Below the pieces are notes generated by a model, which was not told where the DNA came from, searched no databases, and saw only the letters and a program-made list of their open reading frames with translations. A DNA stretch of 64,000 bases, from contig JASLZL010000094.1 in the NCBI GenBank assembly GCA_030754885.1, forward strand, positions 1 through 64,000. Reading direction: 5' to 3'. The DNA is from Rhodospirillales bacterium. Lineage in GTDB: Bacteria; Pseudomonadota; Alphaproteobacteria; Rhodospirillales; JASLLZ01. The position numbers and the translations under genes were made by a program. The first letter of the stretch is position 1. Each line of letters starts with the position of its first letter. Below, piece after piece: positions 28,104-36,319 of the stretch.

Positions 28104-31061
28104 CTACATGTAGTCAAAGCGCTCGATGGAAAAGGGCGAGATGTCGTAGGACAGATTCCGGCCCGTCATCTGTTCGGCGATCAGCCTTCCCGATACCGCC
28201 CCCAGGGTATAGCCGGTTGATGTCACGGCGTTGAAGAAACCGGGCAGTTTGGGCACCTCGCCCAGGAGCGGCTTGCCGTCGACCAAAAGGTTAATCCCTG
28301 TCCAGCACCGCAGCAGCTTGAGTTGACGAAGCGCCGGCACAACCGATGACGCCACCCATAGGTTTCCTTCGATGCTGGTGCGCACTATCCGCGGCTGGTC
28401 CATGCCACTTTCCCAAAAGGCCGGCCAGCCGCCGCCGACGATGACGTTGCCGTTGGACGTCTGCTTCATGCTCAGCCTGCGGTTGGCGTGAAGCAGCATG
28501 TGGCGGACGAACGGGGCGGCAGCCTCGGTGGCGACGCTCTGGATCGGGCTGGGTACGATGGGGAAGCGTACGCCGACCATGGCCGCGATGTGCGCCGCCC
28601 AGGGTCCGGCGGCGTTGACCACGCGCCTGCAACGGATGGAGCCCTGGCTTGTTGCCGCCACGAAACCCTTGTCCACCGCTTCCAGGTTATGGATTTCAGT
28701 GCGCCTTAATATACGGGCGCCGGCGGCCTTGGCGCCCCGGGCCAGAGCCGGCGTCGCTCGAATCGGGTTGAGCTTGCCCTCGTGGGGGCAGAACTCGGCG
28801 CCCATGATGTGGTCCGAGAGGTAGGGCGCAAAATCACGCAGCTCGGCGGCAGAAAGAAAGACGGACTCCAACCCCCTGGCGCGTTCGCGGCGGACCTTCT
28901 TCTCCAAAAATTCGATGTCGTCTTCCGTCTCCCCGACCATAAGGCCGCCGATGAATTTGAGCTCAATGTCGCAATCGAGCTCCTCGCTGAGCGCCTTCCA
29001 GGTTTGCCCGGCCTCCAGATAGAGAGGCAAGGCGTCGTCGAAGCTCTTGCCCCAGGCGGGATCCGGGTGGCGCGCCTGGGCCTGCTGGAGCTGGGCGTGG
29101 AGGGTGCCGGCGTTGCGCCCCGAGGCGTGGGCGTTGATGTCGTTCTTTTCGACCAAAATCGTCTCGATGCCCTCGCGCGCCAGAAAGTAGGCCGTGGCGC
29201 AGCCCAGTACGCCGCCACCGATGATCAAGACGTCGGTCTCCAGGGTCTTGGTCTCTGCCGTTGCAGGTCGACTTGCGGGGGTGTCTAGGGGCTCTGCTTC
29301 GTCAACGAGTCCCCTGACATCGGCTTGTGCCCGCGCGATGACGCCGATGGGAACCGGCTTAATGGGCGGCCTGGGCGCAAAGAAGGAGAACTCGCCGGTT
29401 GCCAAGCTTACGCGGCGGTCGACCATTCGAGCCATCAGGGCGCCGCAGTACCGTCCCTGGCAGGGGCCCATGCCGGCCCGTGTCTGGTGTTTTAGGTTGC
29501 CGACGGATACCGAATCGCCGTCCACGGTCTCGTGCAGGGTGGACCGGGTGACTTCTTCGCAGCGGCACACCAAGGTATCGTCACGGGTCAGTTGATCGGT
29601 TAGCGTCGGTGCCTGGAATACAGTCCAGATCGCTTTCTGAAAGCGTTCGTGAGAGGCCAAGCGCCGGCGCCTGCTGTCCCGTTCGGCGATAGCGTGGTGA
29701 GGCAGTGCCATACCCAGATTTTCGGCCGCCTTGCAGCCGGCGATGAAGCCCTGCTCCATAGCTACCCGCGAGCCCCCCATGCCGCCGCAGTCGCCGGCCA
29801 CGAAAACGCCGGCGATCGAGGTTTGGCAATCGGCATTCAGTTCCACGACCAAGCTGTCGCGATCCGCGTCGTAATGATGGCGGCAGCCGAGAGGCCGCGA
29901 GATGTCGTTCGACGGCATGAACCCATAGCCGACCGAGACCGCATCGACCGCGAATTCACGACGGCCCTCGGTGCCGGCCTCGCCGGTTGGTCCAATAGGG
30001 GCGACGACTACTGACTCGACGGCGTCAGAACCCCTGGCCTCGACGATGGCGTGGCCGTAGAGGATCGGAACGCCGGCTCGGCGCAGGCGCCCCAGATACT
30101 TTAGACCATCGCGCATGAGATCTGGTGAGTGGCAAAGTGCGGCCAAGACCGCCGGAACCTGTGCCGGGCCGGGGCGCGGGGCCGCCTCGACCAGGGCCAC
30201 CACCTCGACCCCGGCGTCCACCAGTTCACTCGCGACCTGAAAGTTGAGGGGTCCATTGCCCGCCACCAGGACGCGTTGTCCAGGCGCCACCCGATAGGCC
30301 CTAACCAAGGTCTGGACGGCGCCCGTGGTCATGTAGCCGGGCAAAGTCCAACCGGGCAGCGGCACGCCTTTCTCGTAGGCACCGGTGGCCACGATCAGTT
30401 GCTGGGGGCGAAAAACCATGGCTTTGTCGTCCGTGACGACACCAATTTCGTCAGCCGCGAAGGCCCCCCACACCAAGGCCTGGCGTTCGATGCGAACGCC
30501 CAGATTCTCAACTTCGGTGATCAGATCGCGCCCGGCCCGGAACTGGGTGTCCATGGCCGCCTCGTCACGGAAGGCGTGGGTTTTGCTAAGCTGCTTGTAG
30601 TACTGGCCGCCGGGCGCCGGACGCTCATCGACGATGACCACTTGGGCCCCGGCCGACGCCGCCGCCCGGGCCGCCTGAAGGCCAGCCGGCCCGGCTCCGA
30701 CAACCAGCACCTCGACCGGATGCTCGGGCGTCGTGCCGTCGGGAATCGGATAGGGGGGATCGGCGCTCGGATCGGTGCCGGGCTGGGACTGGGTCGTGAC
30801 GGTCATTTCGGCGCCGAGAGGGGTCATGCAGGCGCGCTGGTTCTGTCGCCCATCGACTGTCACCAGACACTCCGAGCACACCCCCATGCCGCAGTAGACG
30901 CCGCGGGCCTTGCCCGACTTGGTGCGCCGCAGGGTAAACTTTCCGGCCGCCGTCAGGCAGGCGGCCAGGCTCTCACCCTCGTAACCGGAAATGACCTCGC
31001 CATCGAAAGTGATGGTGACCTTTTGTGCCACCGGGACGATCTTGCTTCCTTCGATTCGCAT
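28104..31061 (-). CDS. Fused three-component flavoprotein dehydrogenase (HcnA-HcnB-HcnC / hydroxyproline-dehydrogenase type)
   Basis: A 985-residue protein that joins what are normally three subunits. Residues 1-100 are a [2Fe-2S] domain with Cys at 57, 62, 65 and 78 (YCGMGVCSECLV ... RACM). Residues about 115-460 are a pyridine-nucleotide-type FAD domain (EVLVVGAGPAGLQAARAAAS). Residues about 465-520 hold a BFD-like Cys cluster (LVCRCEEVTRSTL ... GPCQGRYC). Residues about 600-985 are a DAO-type FAD domain (VLIIGGGVLGCATAYFLARE). These match the gamma, alpha and beta subunits of hydrogen cyanide synthase, opine oxidase and D-hydroxyproline dehydrogenase. The ATG at 31061 starts the iron-sulfur domain. 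It is divergent from an Asp/Glu-racemase-family gene, which suggests amino-acid (possibly D-amino-acid) oxidation. Confidence 0.9.
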   Translation of the reverse strand: MRIEGSKIVPVAQKVTITFDGEVISGYEGESLAACLTAAGKFTLRRTKSGKARGVYCGMGVCSECLVTVDGRQNQRACMTPLGAEMTVTTQSQPGTDPSADPPYPIPDGTTPEHPVEVLVVGAGPAGLQAARAAASAGAQVVIVDERPAPGGQYYKQLSKTHAFRDEAAMDTQFRAGRDLITEVENLGVRIERQALVWGAFAADEIGVVTDDKAMVFRPQQLIVATGAYEKGVPLPGWTLPGYMTTGAVQTLVRAYRVAPGQRVLVAGNGPLNFQVASELVDAGVEVVALVEAAPRPGPAQVPAVLAALCHSPDLMRDGLKYLGRLRRAGVPILYGHAIVEARGSDAVESVVVAPIGPTGEAGTEGRREFAVDAVSVGYGFMPSNDISRPLGCRHHYDADRDSLVVELNADCQTSIAGVFVAGDCGGMGGSRVAMEQGFIAGCKAAENLGMALPHHAIAERDSRRRRLASHERFQKAIWTVFQAPTLTDQLTRDDTLVCRCEEVTRSTLHETVDGDSVSVGNLKHQTRAGMGPCQGRYCGALMARMVDRRVSLATGEFSFFAPRPPIKPVPIGVIARAQADVRGLVDEAEPLDTPASRPATAETKTLETDVLIIGGGVLGCATAYFLAREGIETILVEKNDINAHASGRNAGTLHAQLQQAQARHPDPAWGKSFDDALPLYLEAGQTWKALSEELDCDIELKFIGGLMVGETEDDIEFLEKKVRRERARGLESVFLSAAELRDFAPYLSDHIMGAEFCPHEGKLNPIRATPALARGAKAAGARILRRTEIHNLEAVDKGFVAATSQGSIRCRRVVNAAGPWAAHIAAMVGVRFPIVPSPIQSVATEAAAPFVRHMLLHANRRLSMKQTSNGNVIVGGGWPAFWESGMDQPRIVRTSIEGNLWVASSVVPALRQLKLLRCWTGINLLVDGKPLLGEVPKLPGFFNAVTSTGYTLGAVSGRLIAEQMTGRNLSYDISPFSIERFDYM

Positions 31062-31147
31062 GGTGTCGGGTTCCGTGCCGAATGGTGCTCGTCTTCCGTG
31101 GCCGCCAATCGCCCACGTCAATGTGAAGGTGCTGAGATCACGGTTTG

Positions 31148-31177
31148 TTGACGGAATTAACGATCATCTTGTTTACT
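31148..31177 (+). promoter_or_regulatory. Putative promoter of the racemase-family gene
   Basis: TTGACG (31148-31153) and TTTACT (31172-31177) are separated by 18 bp and point at the racemase-family gene, leaving a leader of about 80 nt. The 203-bp divergent gap with the fused dehydrogenase holds no gene that I can support. A regulator common to both genes could act here. Confidence 0.35.
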
Positions 31178-31264
31178 GGTATCGCCATTCGGATGTCAAC
31201 GCGGGCTAGCCGGTCATTCGGCTCGCGGTTAACGAGAACCGGCGTATGGCATGGAGGCTACGTC

Positions 31265-31993
31265 ATGGCTCTTTTTCGTGGCGGCCGGACTGTCTACGGC
31301 CAGTCCATCGGCATCTTGCTCACCGACAGCCGGTTTCCCAGGATCCCCGGTGACGTGGGCAACGCCTCGACCTTTGATTTCCCAGTCCGTCTGCGCCGCG
31401 TCGTGGTGCCCGAGGCCGAGAGCCATGAGTTGGAAGAGGACGCGCGCGCCATCCCCGCCTATGTCGCCGCGGCGCAAGAGTTGGAGGCCGCGGGCGTGCG
31501 GGCGATCACGACAAGTTGCGGCTACTTCACCACCTTTCAAGAGGCCTTGTGCGCGTCCGTCAACGTTCCCGTCTTTACCTCCAGCCTCTTGTTGGTGCCC
31601 ATGGTTGCCCGCATGCTGCCCGCCGGCCGGCGGGTGGGCATCCTGACAATCCACAGCCGGCGCCTGACGGACCGCGTGCTGGCGGCGGCCGGCATCACCG
31701 ACGAACCCGTCGTCATCATGGGCGCCGAGGAGGTTCCGGCCTTTACCGACACCTATCCCCGGGGCGCCATGCAGGTTGACCCCGCGCTGGTGCAAAAGGG
31801 CGTTGTCGGTATGGTCCGGGACCTGACACGGAGCCACCCGGACGTCGGCGCCATCGTTTGCGAGGGGATTAACTTTGCCCCCTATGGGGCGGCGGTGCAG
31901 GACGCGACGGGCCTACCTTGGTTTGACATCACCGACCTGGTACGCCACGTCCACGACGCGGTGGTGAAGAAACCCTATCGTGGGTTTTTGTAA
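31265..31993 (+). CDS. Aspartate/glutamate racemase superfamily protein
   Basis: A 242-residue protein of the Asp/Glu/hydantoin racemase fold. The two catalytic-type Cys are in AITTSCGYFTTFQ (near residue 82) and AIVCEGINFAPY (near residue 200). It opens ALFRGGRTVYGQSIGILLTD. The ATG at 31265 follows GGAGGCTACGTC, and the 40 residues open upstream carry no family sequence. Cofactor-independent racemases and decarboxylases share this fold, so the reaction is not certain. Divergent pairing with the fused amino-acid dehydrogenase suggests interconversion of the enantiomers of its substrate. That is inference. Confidence 0.85.
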   Translation: MALFRGGRTVYGQSIGILLTDSRFPRIPGDVGNASTFDFPVRLRRVVVPEAESHELEEDARAIPAYVAAAQELEAAGVRAITTSCGYFTTFQEALCASVNVPVFTSSLLLVPMVARMLPAGRRVGILTIHSRRLTDRVLAAAGITDEPVVIMGAEEVPAFTDTYPRGAMQVDPALVQKGVVGMVRDLTRSHPDVGAIVCEGINFAPYGAAVQDATGLPWFDITDLVRHVHDAVVKKPYRGFL

Positions 31994-32009
31994 TGCGTCC
32001 GTCTGGCGT

Positions 32010-33310
32010 TCAGCGACAAGCCGGCGGACCGTCAACGAAGCCCCAGCCGAAGACGTTGTCTTTGCCCGGGTCTCCCAGGTCGACCACCTTGGCACGCAAT
32101 ACCTTGCGTAAGGAATCGACGGATTTCTTGGCGTCCCGCGCCAGCTCTAGGGCGACCAAAACCGCGACATAGGGCGAGGCGAAGGAGGTGCCGCTCTGTA
32201 CCCGGCCGCCACGACGGGAAACGGCGGTGTAGATCTGCACTCCGGGTGCCGCGAAATCAATGTATTGGCCCCGGTTGGCCTTGGAATAGACGCGCCGTTC
32301 CTCGCCGAAAGCGGTCACCGCCACGACCTCCTTATAGGCGGCGGGATAGGCTGGGCGGTCCGCGCTTCCCCAGTTGCCGGCGGCGGCGACCAGAATCATG
32401 CGTTTCTTCTTGACCTTGTCGAGAGCCCTGCGGACGATCTTGTTATCGCCGCCGGCGACACTCATGTTTATAACCTTGACCTTTTTTTGGCCAACCAGTT
32501 GATCGACTTCAACAAGGCCACCGAGCTGCCGACGACCCGGCCCACCTTGTTCTTTTCGAACATGCTGGCCGCCTTGAGTTTAGTGCCGGGCAGTAACCCG
32601 CCCCATTCCGGCTTGCCGACCATTATGGCGGCGACGGCGGTGCCGTGGTCGGCGGGGCCGGGCCGGCGGCCCTTTTTGTGGAAGGATCGGAATTCAATCT
32701 TCTGGCCCTTGAGGGCCGGGTGATTGACGTCGACGCTGTTGTCGATCATGCCAAGTTCGATGCCCTTGCCGCAGGTTGGCTTGGCGGCCTGCCAACCGGC
32801 GATCGGCCGGGCGGTCTTGTCTTTGTAATCCTTGAGGGCCTGGGCCTCGAAGTGCTGGTTGACGTCGATGGTCAGGCCGGGGAAGCGGCCGGCCAGGGTT
32901 TGGCGCGCCTGCAATGTCGTTGTTCCGGCCGGAATCCGAACGCGATAGAGATTCATCGCCAACTCGCCCAGGCTCACCCGTTCGACAATGGTGAAACCCA
33001 TCTGGCGGGCGCTGCTCTCAAAGGTTGACGGCGGGTCGACCACCAGGAGCTCCCCTTCCTCGAATTGGTTCTCGGGAAGAGAGGATTTAAACGAACTGAA
33101 CTTGTCCTTCACCTGGGTCTTGGACTTCACCCGGGACTTGGATCGTTGGGTATTGCCGCCGGTCTTTCCCTTGTCGATGCCGGCGATGCCTCCTCCCGTA
33201 TTCTGAGAAGGCTTGGACGGTGGCGGGACCGAAATCCACCACTTCCAGCCACCCCAAAATCCGATGGCGAGGATAAGCACGGCAAAAAGGTGAAGAGTGC
33301 CTTTGGGCAT
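32010..33310 (-). pseudogene. Membrane-anchored S8 (subtilisin-like) serine peptidase, frameshifted at an A7 tract
   Basis: Two consecutive reading frames encode one subtilase of about 433 residues. The first part (33310 to about 32489) has an N-terminal membrane helix (LHLFAVLILAIGFWGGWKWW), a Lys/Ser-rich spacer, a propeptide-like region, the catalytic Asp in IELGMIDNSVDVNHPAL and His in DHGTAVAAIMVG. The second part (to 32010) has the oxyanion Asn in LVAAAGNWGSAD and Ser in QSGTSFASPYVAVL. The shift is at seven A on the coding strand (32482-32488). Eight A, or a -1 slip, gives NWLAKKKVKVINMSVAGG without a break. The full catalytic triad survives if the frames are joined. It could be a pseudogene, slippage or a sequence error. 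Confidence 0.82.
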
Positions 33311-33340
33311 GGGGCCACCGTTGATGAGTCGGCGGTAGGC

Positions 33341-34030
33341 TTAAGCCACCCGGTCGTGGGCCGTCGCCATGCGCCCCGCGCCGTTCTCGCTTGAAACTAA
33401 CTCGGCGCTGCGGCTGTAAGCCTCGGAAGCCATGCTCAGCTGGGTTTGGGCGTCCCGCTCTCCGCCGTCGGTCTGGCCCGACTTCTCGGCCCGCAGTTCC
33501 GATTCCGCCTGCTGTTTGAGCTGGCGTGCCTGAGTGGCAACGGAGCGATCCTGGGCCGAGGGTTCCGCCGGTGCCTGGGCGGCGCGGATGACCACTGCCA
33601 TCTTGCGGGCCGTCGCTCGTGGACTGGACCCCGGGCTGACATCGATGGAGACCTCGCCGCCGACGGCGTATGAACGGCCGTCCGGGCCGCGCTGATATTT
33701 AAAGCGCGCGGCGCCGCCGTACGGACCCGCGGCGGCCGCGTGTGCTTGTTCGTGTCGGCGGACCTCGGCGTCGCGGGCTTTCAAGGTGTGGAGCACCTGT
33801 TCTTGTTCGCGGGTTAGAAGTTGGGGCGAGAAGACTTGTGTGGCGCCATGCCCATCGCGGCGGTTCAGCTCCTTCCCATTACCGTCGTCGCCCAAGTCGG
33901 TGTCGTGGCTGCCGCGCCCCGGCCCTTCGGTCGCTTCAATGGGCCTGGGCTCGGTCTCGGCGGAGTCCGGGTGAGGTGCGCTATCGGGTAGCGCGGCAAC
34001 CAAGGGGGCTTGGAGCGCTGAAACCAACAT
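33341..34030 (-). CDS. SprA-related putative metallopeptidase-like protein
   Basis: A 229-residue protein of the SprA-related family (PF12118 type). The conserved centre is DAEVRRHEQAHAAAAGPYGG near residue 95, an HExxH-like HEQAH pattern, then GPDGRSYAVGGEVSIDVS and the charged helix RQLKQQAESELRAEK. The family is proposed to be a metallopeptidase, but this is not well tested. There is no signal peptide. The first 60 residues are Pro/Asp-rich and look disordered. It lies just upstream of the subtilase gene on the same strand (30-bp gap), and the two may be co-transcribed. Confidence 0.85.
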   Translation of the reverse strand: MLVSALQAPLVAALPDSAPHPDSAETEPRPIEATEGPGRGSHDTDLGDDGNGKELNRRDGHGATQVFSPQLLTREQEQVLHTLKARDAEVRRHEQAHAAAAGPYGGAARFKYQRGPDGRSYAVGGEVSIDVSPGSSPRATARKMAVVIRAAQAPAEPSAQDRSVATQARQLKQQAESELRAEKSGQTDGGERDAQTQLSMASEAYSRSAELVSSENGAGRMATAHDRVA

Positions 34031-34090
34031 AGGATGGAATATAGCATATCGGGGGGCTCGCGTCTTGTCGCGCGATTATCGCCACGGGTT

Positions 34091-35254
34091 TTAAACGATC
34101 CCCTGTTCGCCATAAGGCTGGGCGTTCGGAACGCGGCTCCAGCCGAAGCGCGACAAGTCGAGGGTCTGGAAACCGCCGTCGGCGATGAGCTCGGCAACGG
34201 CCCGTCCGGCCGCCGGTGCATGCATAATGCCATGGCCGGAAAACCCGACAGCCATGTAGACGTTTTCAATTCCACCCGTCCACGCCCCGATAATGGCGGA
34301 GAGGTCAAGGGTATTGCGGGCGTAATGGCCGACCCAGGTGCGTTCAAGCTTTAAGGTCTCCAGTGCCGGAACGCGATGGGCGACAGCCGGCCAGACGATT
34401 TTTTCGAAGCCGTCGGCCGAGGCGTCGAAGTTCCAGCCCGCTGATACAGACCAATCAGGCATGCCGCCGGCGAACCCGCGCCCTTCGGGCCGAAATGCAA
34501 GGTGGGATTCGGTCTTGATAAAGGGCAGCGGTTCGGTCTCGACGGCGGGTAGGAAGAAGTGCGTTTCCCGCGCCATGGGCTCGACGGGAAGCTTAAGCCC
34601 GATCATGGCGCCGATGTCGGCCGACCATGCCCCCGCCGCAAGCACATGGATGTCCGCATCCACTGTTTCGCCCGATGCCAAGGTGGCCCGCTTGGCCAAG
34701 CGCCCGTCGCCCTGCCAGTCCACGACTTTGTCTGTTACATATCGAACGCCCAGGCTGCGCGCCTTGCGGCGGAAGCCTTGGAGCGCCGCGTAGGGGTCTA
34801 TCCAGGCATCATCGGGCGAATGGACGGCCAGCGCCACATCGTCAGTGCAGAGCGAGGGGAACCGGGCATGCAGGGCTTCGCGGTCGAGGCAGTCCGCCCG
34901 CACCTCGTTGGCGATTTGAAGGCGAAAGTTCTGCTCCATCTGCCGGTCGCCGCCGCGGTCTGAAATGAAAAGATAGCCTTGACGTCGAAAACCAATTGGA
35001 ACGGGATCACCGTCGACCGCCATCTCAGTTTCGAATTGGCGGAAGAATGAGAGGCCATACCGGGCCATTGCGATGTTTTCGGGCAGGCTGAAGAGTTGAC
35101 GGATGCCGCCGTTGCCCCGGGGGGTTGCCGCCAAGGCATAGGTCGGATCAGGCTCGACGACGATGATGTCGCCGCTCCGTCCCCGAAGCGCCAAGTAATA
35201 GGCGATGCTGGAGCCGACAATACCACCGCCGATTATGAGAATGTCGCTGCGCAT
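34091..35254 (-). CDS. FAD-dependent oxidoreductase, DAO family
   Basis: A 387-residue amine/amino-acid oxidase-type flavoprotein. The dinucleotide fold is at the N-terminus: DILIIGGGIVGSSIAYYLAL. The glycine-rich flavin contact PRGNGGIRQLFS is near residue 48, and C-terminal IENVYMAVGFSGHGIMHAPA is the second FAD motif. It resembles sarcosine/dimethylglycine-oxidase-like and FOXRED1-like proteins. The substrate is not assignable. The ATG at 35254 matches the family start. The frame upstream to 35344 overlaps the small membrane protein gene. It is one of four DAO-fold domains in the window. Confidence 0.88.
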   Translation of the reverse strand: MRSDILIIGGGIVGSSIAYYLALRGRSGDIIVVEPDPTYALAATPRGNGGIRQLFSLPENIAMARYGLSFFRQFETEMAVDGDPVPIGFRRQGYLFISDRGGDRQMEQNFRLQIANEVRADCLDREALHARFPSLCTDDVALAVHSPDDAWIDPYAALQGFRRKARSLGVRYVTDKVVDWQGDGRLAKRATLASGETVDADIHVLAAGAWSADIGAMIGLKLPVEPMARETHFFLPAVETEPLPFIKTESHLAFRPEGRGFAGGMPDWSVSAGWNFDASADGFEKIVWPAVAHRVPALETLKLERTWVGHYARNTLDLSAIIGAWTGGIENVYMAVGFSGHGIMHAPAAGRAVAELIADGGFQTLDLSRFGWSRVPNAQPYGEQGIV

Positions 35255-35271
35255 TGCGCGATGCCGCTGAC

Positions 35272-35529
35272 TCAGGAGAAAAACCAGATGATGGCGAGAA
35301 GCACGGCCCCGATCACCAAGGACCACACCGTGGCCTGCGTCCACCGGCGCGGCAATCTCTGTCGCCGCTGCTCGAGGATCAAGCGGTCTTGCCGTTCACG
35401 GCGCATCCCACGCCTGCGCTGTCGCCCGACACCGTCCTGTTCCAGGTCCTCGCGGCTTTCCTCCAGGGTCTCTTGGCGCAACCGCTCGACTATGACCGGT
35501 GCGATTTCGGACGGGTCATGGTCGTTCAT
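35272..35529 (-). CDS. Small tail-anchored membrane protein, unknown
   Basis: An 85-residue protein with an acidic then strongly basic N-terminal region (QRRRGMRRERQDRLILEQRR) and one C-terminal membrane helix (ATVWSLVIGAVLLAIIWFFS), so it is predicted to be tail-anchored. The ATG at 35529 follows AGGAACG. It ends 17 bp before the FAD oxidoreductase on the same strand and is probably in its operon. The helical charged part could be a short coiled coil. No family is recognised. Confidence 0.65.
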   Translation of the reverse strand: MNDHDPSEIAPVIVERLRQETLEESREDLEQDGVGRQRRRGMRRERQDRLILEQRRQRLPRRWTQATVWSLVIGAVLLAIIWFFS

Positions 35530-35650
35530 CAAATGACGTTCCTGTCAAAACTATCGGTCACGCGTGGCCTGGAAATCGGAGCTTGCCTATGGTGCGGACG
35601 ACATATATGGGGCATACTTTGGACCGAAAAACCAGGAAGGGGGCCGTACG

Positions 35651-35878
35651 GTGAGCCGTGCAAAGAAATTCGAAGTGGCCGTTTACAACAAAGAGGTCCG
35701 CAAGTTGGTGAAGGAGGGTGAGCGGCATCGCCATTTTACCGACGACTGGGCGGATATCCACTATGTTGACATCATGGCCCGAGACGAGCGCGAGGCGCGG
35801 GTCAAAGTTGAGAACAGATATCCAGAGCATAAGGGTTTCGTGATCGATAGCGTGAGCGTCTCCAACGACCTGCCGTAG
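35651..35878 (+). CDS. Small conserved protein, tandem paralogue 1
   Basis: A 75-residue soluble protein: FEVAVYNKEVRKLVKEGE, then DDWADIHYVDIMARDEREAR, then RYPEHKGFVIDSV. The GTG at 35651 follows AGGAAGGGGG, and the open frame back to 35564 lacks similarity to its neighbour. By eye about 30 of 64 aligned residues are identical to the gene at 36038. The mixed helix-strand pattern and the WAD and GFVI segments suggest a compact alpha/beta fold. I recognise it as a small hypothetical type seen in alphaproteobacteria, without known function. Confidence 0.72.
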   Translation: MSRAKKFEVAVYNKEVRKLVKEGERHRHFTDDWADIHYVDIMARDEREARVKVENRYPEHKGFVIDSVSVSNDLP

Positions 35879-36037
35879 GGGGCGCCGGGTGCGCCCGAAA
35901 ACAGCCTTATTTTGCGAAACCCTTTGTTAACCTGAATTTTGTAGCGTTGTAGTCGGCGGTCGCTCGGGTGATCAACCGAAAGGTCATCTCGATGGAGCGT
36001 CGCCGGGAGACGGTCGCAACGGCAAAGGACGGGGAAC

Positions 36038-36274
36038 ATGCTTCGCATTCCGCAGACTGGGAGCCGGGCCTTCGAGGTGGCTATCTATAACCAAGACGTC
36101 CGTGCACTGGTAAAGGCCAATCGGAGCCACTCCTATTTCGACGACCAATGGGCCGACATAAAGCTCCAAGACGTGATCGCCCGCAATGAGGGCGAGGCCA
36201 GGGCCCTGATCGCCGAGAGATTCCCACCCGAGGACGGATTCGTCGTCAAGGAGATATATCCAAGCCTCATGTAA
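36038..36274 (+). CDS. Small conserved protein, tandem paralogue 2
   Basis: A 78-residue protein homologous to the gene 159 bp upstream: FEVAIYNQDVRALVKANR, then QWADIKLQDVIARNEGEAR, then FPPEDGFVVKEI. The ATG at 36038 follows GGGGAAC. Unchanged blocks are FEVA, YN, VR, LVK, WADI, EAR and GFV. The pair looks like a local duplication that has diverged. The intergenic gap may carry a separate promoter. Function is unknown. Confidence 0.75.
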   Translation: MLRIPQTGSRAFEVAIYNQDVRALVKANRSHSYFDDQWADIKLQDVIARNEGEARALIAERFPPEDGFVVKEIYPSLM

Positions 36275-36319
36275 GGTGCGTCGGCCAGCGGCCGGTGACT
36301 TATTCCAAGGAGTGGTTAT

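Noticed and set aside
28104-31061. The fusion as a hydrogen cyanide synthase
   Set aside because: The domain order fits, but opine oxidases and hydroxyproline dehydrogenases have the same subunits. Nothing in the sequence singles out glycine, and a racemase-family neighbour favours another amino acid.
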